DNA from: Pisolithus tinctorius
Taxonomy: Eukaryota > Basidiomycota > Agaricomycetes > Boletales > Pisolithaceae
Length of the DNA stretch: 64,000 nt
Assembly: GCA_024663395.1 (NCBI GenBank)
Contig: JANFAH010000009.1
Span: 186,001-250,000 of the forward strand
Reading direction: 5' to 3'
Positions 20,782 through 29,821 of this stretch are shown in pieces (position 1 is the first letter of the stretch; every line of letters starts with the position of its first letter). The notes under the pieces were generated by a model that was given only the letters and a program-made list of their open reading frames with translations, did no database searches and had not been told where the DNA came from. The position numbers and the translations under genes were made by a program.

Positions 20782-21866
20782 ATGTCCGAATCAAGGCCGA
20801 TCACCGCGACAGACAAGAACGACGAAGGCCGGGTCGTCGTCGATTGGACCCAGGTGTCGGACGACGCCATTCGGTACGACACCGACGACGAGGAGGAGAC
20901 GATGAGGGCGAAGGCCAAGGAGAGGAAGAGGAGAAAGGCGGCTGAACAAGCCCGGCGCGAAGAGCAGGCGCGGCTTGAGGCCGAAAGGGCGGCGAGGGAG
21001 CAGGCCGAAGCCGAGAGGGCAGCGCGGGAGAGGGCTGAGGCCGAGAGAGCAGAGAGGGAGGCCGAGGAGAAGAAAGCACGCGAAGAAGAGGAGAAACGGG
21101 AGGCCGAGCGTAAGCGTAAGGCCGGGGCCGGCAAAGGTGATGAGGCCGGTACTAGTGGTGAGGCCGGGGGCGAAGTTAAGAGGGTGGTAATGGACCCTGG
21201 GTAAGTATTTTTTCTTAACACCCGCGCTTTCTTCGTCTAACATCCTCTAGCTGTACTCGTTGCACCCGGGCGCAGGCCGTCTGCGAGTTCCTCGTAGACG
21301 GCAACAAGAAACGAGTCGCCTGCATCCGGTGCAACCAGTCGAAGGGCAAGTGCCGGTGGCCTGGAGACGGGAAGGACTCCGAGGCCGGTCCCAAGGTCGC
21401 CTCCAAGGCCGACAAAGGGAAGAAGAGGAAGGCCGACGATGGGACGCCCAAGCCCGGGCCGAGCCAAAAGAAGAGGGCGAAGTCGAAACCGATCGAGGTG
21501 TTGGAGATCGACGAGCCCGAAGCCGGAGGGAGCGGGCTGAGGGAGGCCGGCGCTGAAAGGTACTCGGGTTTGGAAAACAAGCTCGAGCGACTGATCGAGG
21601 CCGCGGGGCTGATTGCCAACAATTTGGCCAGCCTCTTCGAACTTCACGAGACCGCGGTTGAAAACTCAGGCCGGATCGCCGACGCACTCGAGGCCATGCT
21701 CGATGAGTCGTACGGCTTCGGTATGGCGGTCTCTCCCTCGGACTCAGGCTCGTCCGAGCTCGACTCCGAGGAGATGCGCGAAGAAGTAGAGTGGTTAAAG
21801 GCCCACGGCGAGGATGAAGAGGAGGAGTCCGAGGGGGAGGATGAGAGTATGGCCGAGGCCGAGTAG
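20782..21866 (+). CDS. Antisense Zn2Cys6-like coiled-coil protein of gypsy-1
   Basis: The gene lies antisense to gag-pol between pol and the 3' LTR. Exon 1 is 20782-21200, the intron 21201-21250 (GTAAGT...CTCTAG) and exon 2 21251-21866, about 344 residues. The start is the Met of MSESRPITATDKNDEGR. Residues ~45-120 are a long Glu/Ala/Arg-rich coiled coil (repeats of AERAAREQAEAERAAREQ type). Directly after the splice junction comes a cysteine cluster C-X2-C-X6-C-X12-C-X2-C-X6-C (CTRCTRAQAVC, then CIRCNQSKGKC). This has the spacing of the fungal Zn2Cys6 binuclear DNA-binding domain. Lys-rich sequence, a helix (LENKLERLIEAAGLIANN) and an acidic tail follow. A DNA-binding or regulatory role is inference. 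Related genes sit in gypsy-2 (35475-39027) and in the decayed copy (54430-55596). Confidence 0.8.
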
Positions 21867-22064
21867 GCTCGTAGCGTAGTGTTTTTGTCGTTTCCCCCGC
21901 GAATGTCATGTGTCCGGCGTCCGGTGTCCGGTCCCGGTTTTGTATAGTAAGTGAGAACAAGCAAGAAAAAGAAAACAAAGTAAGTAAAGGATCAAAGGAA
22001 CACTAGATACCGATAGAAAAACAGAGACGGAAAAAGAACAGCGAGGCCGGTCGAAGCCGGACCT

Positions 22065-25000
22065 TCACTGGAAGGGGCCGGGTTTATTAGGGTAGCGGGA
22101 ATGAAACTCTTGTACGAGTTCAGAGGCGTTGTCTAGTTCAGTGGCGAGTACCCAAGTAGTTTCTTCATCTGTCCCTTCGTAGCCGGTCCACCGGACTAAG
22201 TATTGAAGCCAACACCGGCGACGCCGGTCGACCTTAGAGTCGAGGATTTCCGCTACCTCGAACTCTAGTTCACCGTCGACCTCGACTGGTGGGGGCGGTG
22301 GCTGAGTCCGGTTCGGGATGGTATTAGGGACGGCCGGTTCGAGTTGGGAGACGTGGAAGACCGGATGTACTGCGCGCATTGAGTCCGGCAGGCGCAGTGT
22401 GAACGAGTGGGTACCGGCCTGAGCTATGACCGGATACGGCCCAAGGTTTTTCTCCGAGAGCTTCTTGGAAGGCCGGGTAGACCGGAAGTACTTGGCTTTG
22501 ACATATACTTGGTCGCCGACCTTGAAGTCCGGAGCCGGCATGCGTTTAGCATCGGCCGGTCCTTGGTAGCGCTGCTGTGCTAAGGTCATTTCTTCCCGTA
22601 GGTATTGATGCAGTGAGTCTAAGTCGACTGCATAGTCACGAGCCCGAGCGGAGGTGAGATCGCGCTCTGGGTATACCGAGATGTTGGGATGATAGCCCTT
22701 ATTAGCAAAGAAAGGTGAAACACCGGTAGTAGCGCTAGGGGCGTTGTTGTAAGCGAACTCGGCCAAAGGTAGTAGTTCGGCCCAATTATCCTGCTGGTAG
22801 TTGCAGTATACTCGGAGGTATTGTTCTAGGGTCTGGTTGGTTCTTTCGGTCTGGCCATCACCTTCGGGGTGGTAGCCCGAGGTGAAGTGTAAGCGCATGT
22901 CTAAAGCCTTGCCGAGCGACCGGAAGAAATGAGAGACGAACTCCGAGCCTCGGTCTGAGGTTACATGGGCCGGTACTCCGTGCTTTGAGAAGACATGGAG
23001 TAGGAATAGTTTGGCGAGTTCTGGGGCTGTTATGGTGTCGTGGGTGGGGATGAATATGGCCTGCTTGGAAAGCCGGTCAACTACAACGAGGATGGCCGTG
23101 AAGCCGGTTGAGGCCGGAAGCTGCTCGATGAAATCCATAGAGATGGAGTTCCACGGCTTCTCCGGCACCGGGAGTTGCTTGAGGAGGCCGTAAGGCCGAT
23201 GGCGGGGAACCTTAGCCCGAGCGCAGGCCGTGCAAGACCGGACATAGTCCTTGACGAAGGTCCTGAGGCCGGGCCAGGTGTATTCACGCCGAATGAGTTC
23301 TAGGGTTCGGTTTTGGCCGAAGTGGCCGGATAGAGGGTGGTCATGCTTAAGACGCAAGACCCTAAGGCGGAGGTCATTTGAGTCCGGGACGTAGATCCTT
23401 CCATCGAGACGAAGGAAGCCGGTGTCATCTACTGACCACCGGGGATCTGACATGTCGGACAGGCGGATTTGTGAGACCGGGTCGTCCGGCAGTGCAGTCA
23501 GGATGTCATTATGAAGTTTCTCCACATCCATCAGTGCGACTGCTCGTAAGACCGGGTACTCTAGGTATGTGGCGCGAAGGGAGACCGCTAGTTGCTCTTG
23601 GGTGAAGACCGGTCTCAGGTTCTGCGGGTTCACTCGGGCATAGCCGCTATCCCCCTCTTTGGGGTAGACGTCCCATCGTCTAGTTAGGGCATCGGGCTTA
23701 GCCCCGAGCTTACCGGGCCTGAACCTGATGATCATATTAAACTGAGAAAGGAATTCTGACCAGCGAGCTTGGCGGCGGGTGAGTACTTTAGAGGTAGAGA
23801 AGTACTCAAGATTCTTGTGGTCGGTTACAACGTCGACCGGTGAGGCCGAGCCCTCAAGGTAGTGGCGCCAGGTCCGGAATGCTTCAAAGATTGCAAGCAG
23901 TTCCTTATCGTGGGTATCATAATTCAATTCCGGGGCCGTCAGAGTCCGGGAGTAGAATGCGACCGGATGGATCTGGCCGTCGCCGCAGGTGATAGAGAGG
24001 ATGCCGGCGATGGCATAGTCCGAGGCATCGGTCTCGACGGTGATGGGAACCCCGGGGATGAAATGAGTTAAGACCGGCGCAGTGGTGAAGGCGGCCTTGA
24101 GGTTGTTGAATGACCGGCGGCACTCCTCGGAGAAGTTCCAGGGAGCCCCCTTGTGGGTAAGCCGAGTCAGCGGTACGACGATGTCCGAGTAATTAAAGAT
24201 AAACCGGCGGTAGAAGTTGGCGAATCCGAGGAAAGACTGAATGTCTTTGACCTTGCGAGGCTCAGGCCAATCGCAGATGGTCTGGACCTTTTCCTTGGAC
24301 ATTGTGAGGCCGGCAGGGGAGAGGTGGAATCCGAGGTATTCGACCGAGTCCGAGTGGAACTCGCATTTCTCCGGCTTCGCATAAAGGCCGTGAAGCCGAA
24401 GCCGGCGGAGTACCTCTCGGACATGCTGCTTGTGAGACTCCTTATCTCCTGAGTAGATCAAGATGTCATCTAGGTAGACGACCACACAGACATCTAACAT
24501 ATCCGCGAAGATAGTGTTGACGAAGCGCTGGAAGGCGGCCGGGGCATTGGTGAGGCCGAAAGGCATCACTAACCACTCGTAGGATCCATACCGAGTCCGG
24601 AAGGCGGTCTTCCATTCATCGCCCGGGGCAATCCGGACGAGATGGTAGGCATGCCGAAGATCAATCTTAGTGTAGATCTTGGCTCGGCTTGGTGAATCTA
24701 AGAGGTCGGAGATGAGCGGTAGCGGGTATCGGTCCTTCTTAGTGATTTTATTCAGGCCGCGGAAATCTACACAGAGCCGGAGGGAGCCGTCCTTCTTCTT
24801 GACAAAGAGGACCGGTGCAGCATAAGGGGATGAAGTCGGACGAATAAATCCGGTAGTAAGGTTTTCATCGATGAATGTCCGGAGAGCTTGGAGCTCAACC
24901 GGGGACAGGGAGTAGATGGTGCCGAGAGGCGGGGTAGTTCCTTCTTCAAGCTCTATTTTCAGGTCGTACTCCCGGTGAGGCGGGAGTGCCGAGGCCTTGG

Positions 25001-25721
25001 CCTTGCTGAATACATCAGCAAAGTCATGGTACTCCTCCGGTACATTGGGTAAGGCCGGAGAAGGGGAAGCCGAGGCCGATCGGGCTTGAGCTGAGTCCGA
25101 GGGGCGGAGCTGAAGTTGGAATTGGACGGACCCTTCCAGTTTGCAGGCGCGCACAAAAGCGGCTGCATTGATTAGGGAAACAAGAGGGGCCTTCAGGGGG
25201 GTGCGAGCCGGGGAGTCGGAGACCGGTACAGATGGCGCGAAGCCGGGTTGGTCACTAGGACCGGGGTCAGGAAGGCCGGTGGAGACCGGGCTTACAGGGG
25301 GTGTCGACGGGGTTGGCATTCCTTGTGCAGGAGTCCGGAATGTTAGACTGCTCAGTACCCAGTCAATCAACGGATTGTAGCGGGTGAGCCAGTCATGTCC
25401 GAGGACTATTCTACACTCAGAATCCAACGGGGCTAGATACAGGGTTACCGGGGTGACATCGCCGGACGCGAAGCGGATGTTGACATCTACTGCTTGGGTT
25501 ATAGTGAAGGTGGACGTTCCATCGAAGAGCCGGAGTCGGATTGGTGAGACCGAGTAAGGGGTAAACGAGTGTTGATTAACAAACTGATTATCTATAAAAC
25601 AATGGGTGGAACCGGAGTCCACTAAAGTACGAAGCCGAGGTATTTCTGGGTTTTCTATAGTGACATACGGGGTCAAAGAGTTCGGGCTGGAAAGAGCGGA
25701 CGCGTTGAGACGAGCCTCCAA
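22065..25721 (-). CDS. pol: Gypsy-1 Pol: protease, RT, RNase H, integrase, chromodomain
   Basis: A single open frame of 1218 residues. In order: aspartic protease LVDSGSTHCFID (~34-45), reverse transcriptase with CVDFRGLNKITKKDRYPLPL and the catalytic VYLDDILIYSG (~420), RNase H with ETDASDYAIAG and TDHKNLEYF, integrase zinc-binding H-H-C-C (HPLSGHFG ... SCTACARAK), integrase core D-D-E (MDFIEQLP, TSDRGSEFV, HPEGDGQTERTNQTL), and a C-terminal chromodomain (EFEVAEILDSKVDRRRRCW, then YLVRWTGYEGTDEETTW). This order, with the chromodomain, defines a chromovirus, and the chromodomain probably steers integration to marked chromatin. Pol is in a different frame from gag with a gap of about 60 nt, so frameshifting or reinitiation is needed. 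No catalytic residue is missing. Confidence 0.95.
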   Translation of the reverse strand: MEARLNASALSSPNSLTPYVTIENPEIPRLRTLVDSGSTHCFIDNQFVNQHSFTPYSVSPIRLRLFDGTSTFTITQAVDVNIRFASGDVTPVTLYLAPLDSECRIVLGHDWLTRYNPLIDWVLSSLTFRTPAQGMPTPSTPPVSPVSTGLPDPGPSDQPGFAPSVPVSDSPARTPLKAPLVSLINAAAFVRACKLEGSVQFQLQLRPSDSAQARSASASPSPALPNVPEEYHDFADVFSKAKASALPPHREYDLKIELEEGTTPPLGTIYSLSPVELQALRTFIDENLTTGFIRPTSSPYAAPVLFVKKKDGSLRLCVDFRGLNKITKKDRYPLPLISDLLDSPSRAKIYTKIDLRHAYHLVRIAPGDEWKTAFRTRYGSYEWLVMPFGLTNAPAAFQRFVNTIFADMLDVCVVVYLDDILIYSGDKESHKQHVREVLRRLRLHGLYAKPEKCEFHSDSVEYLGFHLSPAGLTMSKEKVQTICDWPEPRKVKDIQSFLGFANFYRRFIFNYSDIVVPLTRLTHKGAPWNFSEECRRSFNNLKAAFTTAPVLTHFIPGVPITVETDASDYAIAGILSITCGDGQIHPVAFYSRTLTAPELNYDTHDKELLAIFEAFRTWRHYLEGSASPVDVVTDHKNLEYFSTSKVLTRRQARWSEFLSQFNMIIRFRPGKLGAKPDALTRRWDVYPKEGDSGYARVNPQNLRPVFTQEQLAVSLRATYLEYPVLRAVALMDVEKLHNDILTALPDDPVSQIRLSDMSDPRWSVDDTGFLRLDGRIYVPDSNDLRLRVLRLKHDHPLSGHFGQNRTLELIRREYTWPGLRTFVKDYVRSCTACARAKVPRHRPYGLLKQLPVPEKPWNSISMDFIEQLPASTGFTAILVVVDRLSKQAIFIPTHDTITAPELAKLFLLHVFSKHGVPAHVTSDRGSEFVSHFFRSLGKALDMRLHFTSGYHPEGDGQTERTNQTLEQYLRVYCNYQQDNWAELLPLAEFAYNNAPSATTGVSPFFANKGYHPNISVYPERDLTSARARDYAVDLDSLHQYLREEMTLAQQRYQGPADAKRMPAPDFKVGDQVYVKAKYFRSTRPSKKLSEKNLGPYPVIAQAGTHSFTLRLPDSMRAVHPVFHVSQLEPAVPNTIPNRTQPPPPPVEVDGELEFEVAEILDSKVDRRRRCWLQYLVRWTGYEGTDEETTWVLATELDNASELVQEFHSRYPNKPGPFQ

Positions 25722-25780
25722 GTTTGCACAACCGGAGTCAACGCAGCTCCCAGATTGTGCGGAGTCCTGGGAGCTGCTAC

Positions 25781-27157
25781 CTATTTTTTTGTCTCGGGGG
25801 TAGAACCCGAGCCCGAGGCCGGTGCGGCCTCGGTGGTGGCCGCAGCGCGAGCTTTGGCCTTTCCGGCTTTCTTAGGGCATTTGTCAGCGAAGTGACCGGA
25901 CCCTCCGCAGAACATGCAGAGGTTTCCGTCTAGGCGACGCTTGCGTTCTTCTGGGGTAAGCTTTCCATCTTTGCCGAGTTTGCTAGGCTCGGGCTTGGAC
26001 GAATTGCTGTTATTACTATTGCCCGGCTTCGATGAAGCCGGCTTGGGAGAAGATCCGGAGTTGTTGTTGTTGCCGGCCTTGGATTTGTCTTGGCCGGTCT
26101 TGGGCTGACTGTTATTGCCGGAACCTCCGGACTTGTTGTTGCTGGAGTTGGACGAGCCTTGGTGCTTACTCGCCCGCTGGACTTCTTCCTTGCGCTCCCA
26201 ATAGCGCGCATCTATCTCCTGGGCGAGATGACGGAGCTCGTGTAGAGTCCGCGGTTTACCAACTCGACAGACTTCGTCCTTAATTCGGTCTGGGAGACCG
26301 GAATAGAAATGATGGCGCAGCGCACCGTCACCGTAGCCTCGAACTTGCGAAGCAAGCCGATTAAAGTCAACTACGTACTTATTAATGCGCTGGCTTTCCT
26401 TCATATGTAGATGGTCAAGCTGACTCTCGGCGTCAGCGACCGGGTCGTGGGGGCCGAAGGTGGTTTGCAGCTCTAGGACGAACTCCCTCCAGGAGTCCAT
26501 CCAAAGAGGCCGGTCATCGGGGTCGTCGAGCCCGAGCAAGTCCGGCTCGAACCATTCGAGAGCCATACCTTTGAGGTAGGATTGCGCGAAGATGACTTTG
26601 GCGCGGTCGGTCCTGAAAGCCCGAGGTCGGTCTTGGAAATTAAGCTCGCACTGGATGAAGAAAGCGCGAAGTTTCTTTGGGTCGGTGCCGTCAAAGGTGT
26701 CGGGCTCGCGTAACTTGGTCCTGCTTGAGGACTCAGGACTAGTACGGGTATTGCGAGCCAACAGCTTGATGGCCTTTGCGAGACTGTCGAAAACCGCGAC
26801 CGCGGGTTCGGTGTCCGGGTCTGGGAAGTCCGGATCGTCTTCCGGATCATTATCTTCCGGGTCCTCATCACCGGGACCATTGCCGGGGTCATCATTGTCT
26901 GGATTGTTGTCATCATCGTCGCCCGGCCCATCATCGCCGGGGTCACCCTCGGGGATGGGAGCAGCGGGACGACGCGGGGTGGGGGTATTAGAGGTGCGGG
27001 CTGAAAAGCCCCTGAAGGGACTAACGGGATTTGGAGAGCGCCTAGTGGTGCCCAAAGCAGCAAGTGCTGTTTCGCGGCGAGCCCCACTGGCTGAAGCAGA
27101 GTCGGGATTAGTGGCAGAGCGGCCACGGGGAGGTTGGAAGCGAGTCTTGGTTGCCAT
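25781..27157 (-). CDS. gag: Gypsy-1 Gag with zinc knuckle
   Basis: 458 residues. The N-terminus is Arg/Pro-rich, followed by a long Asp/Asn/Pro low-complexity stretch (DDDDNNPDNDDPGNGPGDED at about 75-100) and a Ty3-type capsid domain (TFDGTDPKKLRAFFIQCELNF, then YLKGMALEWFEPDLL and YSGLPDRIKDEVCRVGKP). A Ser/Asn/Gly-rich linker follows. A CX2CX4HX4C knuckle (CMFCGGSGHFADKC) near residue 415 lies before a basic Lys/Ala tail. It makes the particle shell and binds RNA. The decayed sibling at 61827-63164 aligns along its length. Confidence 0.92.
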   Translation of the reverse strand: MATKTRFQPPRGRSATNPDSASASGARRETALAALGTTRRSPNPVSPFRGFSARTSNTPTPRRPAAPIPEGDPGDDGPGDDDDNNPDNDDPGNGPGDEDPEDNDPEDDPDFPDPDTEPAVAVFDSLAKAIKLLARNTRTSPESSSRTKLREPDTFDGTDPKKLRAFFIQCELNFQDRPRAFRTDRAKVIFAQSYLKGMALEWFEPDLLGLDDPDDRPLWMDSWREFVLELQTTFGPHDPVADAESQLDHLHMKESQRINKYVVDFNRLASQVRGYGDGALRHHFYSGLPDRIKDEVCRVGKPRTLHELRHLAQEIDARYWERKEEVQRASKHQGSSNSSNNKSGGSGNNSQPKTGQDKSKAGNNNNSGSSPKPASSKPGNSNNSNSSKPEPSKLGKDGKLTPEERKRRLDGNLCMFCGGSGHFADKCPKKAGKAKARAAATTEAAPASGSGSTPETKK

Positions 27158-27195
27158 GATGGTTTAGACCCACACAAGTGGCGAGTCTGAAATAC

Positions 27196-27721
27196 TGTTA
27201 AGTACGGGTTGTCCGGGTTGAGTCCGAACCGGAGACCGAAGCGGGCGCGAGGCCGAGGGGTCGGAGTCAGGGATAAAGACGAAGGTACAGAAGGGTGGAC
27301 TGCTTGGACTTAGCGACTGAGGGTTCAGCGCTATTCCCTTGCGTGGATCTCAGTCCGAGTCCGAGGCCGAGACGGGGTTATCAGGAGTTACTTAGTTGAT
27401 TTCAGACTGAGGTCTACAGGCCGAGTATCTACGAGTTTATATACTAGAAGTAACTATAGTACGGAGACCGGTAATGCCGGTCTCGCAAGGATTGCTAAGA
27501 GGATTGGTAAGGCAGATATTAGTAACGTATGACTAAGGTAACGGAGACCGGGACAGAGTGGACCGGGGACAAGACCGGGCGAGGACTTAACCGAAATGAC
27601 AGACACTGCAAAGCAGTGTCTACCGCGCTAGACCAACTGGAGACACGGGACAAGCGAGGCCGAGGCCGGACCGAGTGAGTGCGAGGCCGAGTCCGGCCGG
27701 AGTCGAGGCACGACTATGACA
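27196..27721 (-). repeat. 5' LTR of gypsy-1
   Basis: 526 bp, apparently identical to the other LTR, which implies recent insertion. The sequence just inside it (minus strand GTATTTCAGACTCGCC) has no adjacent TGG, so I see no standard tRNA primer site. A self-priming mechanism is possible but not shown. Confidence 0.9.
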
Positions 27722-28096
27722 GGGCCACCGAAGTATGCGAAGCTCTGTATTTTGCAGGGGTGCCCGTCTGGCTCGTTCGTAGCAAAGAATATATTCCCCC
27801 AACTATGAACATTGTATGCTCAGTACGATTAACATACCCTGATGGTATTGTCAGGTCTATGTATACAGAGAACGGTGTGGCGAAGCCCTTCCCTTCCATC
27901 TGGCAAGGTCCAAGCAACACCCTCCATCAATACCATACTCGCCATGGCTATGAAGGTACCCTCACTGATGTGCCCAAGCGCCTACCCATATCATATCCTT
28001 CCTCGTCGCGCCCATCCTCTAGTAGCAGGAGACAGCCTGCTACAAGACAATCCAGAACTGCAAGGGACAGAGCCTCTGCAGGCCCTTCTCGAGGTA

Positions 28097-28176
28097 TGTA
28101 ATTCTCAGGTCTCCTTTTATCATTGTTATCTAAGCCATCTAGCTCGTGTTATACAGCTACTTGGACTTTTCCTACA
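28097..28176 (+). repeat. 5' LTR remnant of gypsy-2
   Basis: Only its last 54 bp (28123-28176) match the 3' LTR end exactly. The first 25 bp are only loosely similar. It is followed by AC and the primer site. Confidence 0.6.
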
Positions 28177-28178
28177 AC

Positions 28179-28196
28179 TGGAGCCCACCGCGAGGG
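28179..28196 (+). other. Primer binding site of gypsy-2
   Basis: TGGAGCCCACCGCGAGGG, two bases after the LTR, identical to 14591-14608 of the gag-only element. Confidence 0.75.
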
Positions 28197-28687
28197 ATTC
28201 TGCTGTCACTTCCAGAAGGTCACTCAGGCGCACCGCCGAACACACCGAACTAGAAAATTTATGCCTGCACTTTTGCAATCTCAACCTGTCAGAAGACTCC
28301 GACATTTTCCGCCCTGTTTCACCCGTAACACCGGATCATGCACAATTACCCGCTGACATTCCATGGGTACTACCCGCGATCACTCCTCCTGATATCTCGG
28401 CAGATCAGATATCCGTCACGTCGGATCACCTAGATCTCACTGCCCCTGATTTTCCTGGTGGCTTTATCCACTCGACTCCCCGAAGGCCCAAAACCCTGCC
28501 ATCACCTTTAACACCCGTCACATCATCTGATTCATCATCACCGACGCCCTCCTTTTCCCGTCTCTTTGACGCCTCCAAATCTATACCCAGACTCTCAGCT
28601 CCATCCGCCACACTGCCGTGACCACTCACTCGGTCGCAGACCACCCATCAGCCAATTAGTAACCTGCCAACACTTCCACCCACTTGC

Positions 28688-29821
28688 TTGCACACTATAC
28701 CAACCGCTTCGCACCCGCAACCAATACCCATTCCACCCGTTACCAATCTGGCACCACCACCACAGGTTAACCCACCAATGGCTAATCCTCAGTTTCAGAT
28801 GCCGCTCTGCGGAACACAAAACTCACCTAAATTTAGTGGAGATTCTCCTGCGCAGCTTCCATGCTACCTCGAAGACATCGACTTCCTCAGTACTCTCGCT
28901 GCTCTTGATGACCGTGGCAAGATCAAAGCCACAATCCGCTACGCTGACCTCGAAGAAGCCGAGGTCTGGCAAATGCTTCCGGAAGCCGCTCCTGCGGCTG
29001 ATGACTGGGATGCCTTCGTAGTAGCTGTTAAGGGTTTGTACCCTGGCTGCGAGGGTGACGACCGCTACTGCCATGCAGACTTGCAGTACCTCGTCGAAGA
29101 ATATCAGTCCAAGCCTATGCGGAACCAGGATGACCTTGGAGAATACCAGTGGAAATTCGCTAAGATTTCTGCCCTGCTCATTAAAACTAAAAAGCTTGCA
29201 GAGACAGAATGGGATTCCATGTTCCTGAATGGCTTCCCGAGGGCCATTGCAGATCGTATTCGTCATCGACTCTCTATAGTCTGCACCGACCTCCACCCTG
29301 ACGATCCATACCCACTCGCAGAAGTCATCAAAGCCGCCAAGTTCCTTCTGACAGGATCCGCTCTTCGTAGTGCAGTACTGACAATGGGTACCATGGCCTC
29401 GTCAGCTGCACCTCCCTCATCGGCTTACATGCCACAAGTGCCACCTGCTGGTACTGTCGTTAAACAGGAATACAACTTCCAGACGCAGCCTCCGCCGCAG
29501 CAACGCAGACCTGGCTGCGGTTTCTGTGCAGACCCCAACCACTGGACAAGGATGTGCGCGCTCGTTGAAGTTTATATCCGCACCAGTAAGATCACGAGAG
29601 GTACAGACAACCGTCTCTATCTGGCGGACGGGAGCCGAATTCCATGTTTCCCTGAATGTAACTCACTGAGAGAGGCTGTTGACCGTGTCATGGCTGACAG
29701 AGACCAGGCCAGTGCACGTGCTGTGACTCCTGCTGCTCCGTGCAAGGCACCGCTAACCTCTTCTGCATTGCTCATCCCGAAATTGACGTGCAGTTGGAAA
29801 TCCAGCCTTCTGCCTTCTTAA
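28688..29821 (+). CDS. gag: Gypsy-2 Gag-like protein
   Basis: A 377-residue open frame. The first ~45 residues are Pro-rich, and the true start may be at MANPQFQMPLCG (28778). A capsid-like helical region follows (PKFSGDSPAQLPCYLEDIDF, then DDLGEYQWKFAKISALLIKT and FLNGFPRAIADRI). A knuckle CGFCADPNHWTRMC (CX2CX4HX4C) lies near residue 276. It overlaps the next frame (29740) by about 80 nt, so the downstream polyprotein is probably made by a frameshift. Gene order and the knuckle support gag. The sequence is distant from gypsy-1 gag. Confidence 0.75.
   Translation: MHTIPTASHPQPIPIPPVTNLAPPPQVNPPMANPQFQMPLCGTQNSPKFSGDSPAQLPCYLEDIDFLSTLAALDDRGKIKATIRYADLEEAEVWQMLPEAAPAADDWDAFVVAVKGLYPGCEGDDRYCHADLQYLVEEYQSKPMRNQDDLGEYQWKFAKISALLIKTKKLAETEWDSMFLNGFPRAIADRIRHRLSIVCTDLHPDDPYPLAEVIKAAKFLLTGSALRSAVLTMGTMASSAAPPSSAYMPQVPPAGTVVKQEYNFQTQPPPQQRRPGCGFCADPNHWTRMCALVEVYIRTSKITRGTDNRLYLADGSRIPCFPECNSLREAVDRVMADRDQASARAVTPAAPCKAPLTSSALLIPKLTCSWKSSLLPS

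Larger units (their letters stand above)
20114..27726 (-). mobile_element. Ty3/gypsy chromovirus 'gypsy-1', complete
   Basis: LTRs of 526 bp (20119-20644 and 27196-27721) appear identical. They have TG...CA ends (TGTCATAG...CTTAACA on the minus strand) and are flanked by a 5-bp target duplication, GGGCC (20114-20118 and 27722-27726). Gag and pol are both open, and pol ends in a chromodomain. An antisense gene with a Zn2Cys6-like cluster lies between pol and the 3' LTR. The element is rich in CCGAG/CCGG and not CpG-depleted, unlike its relatives at 53969-56453 and 61175-64000. All this points to a recent, possibly still competent insertion into cargo gene B. Confidence 0.95.

Noticed and set aside
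20637..21978. Long minus-strand frames (194 and 243 codons) opposite the antisense gene
   Set aside because: Arg/Ser/Pro-rich shadows of a high-GC coding sequence. The plus-strand gene has a coherent intron, coiled coil and cysteine cluster.
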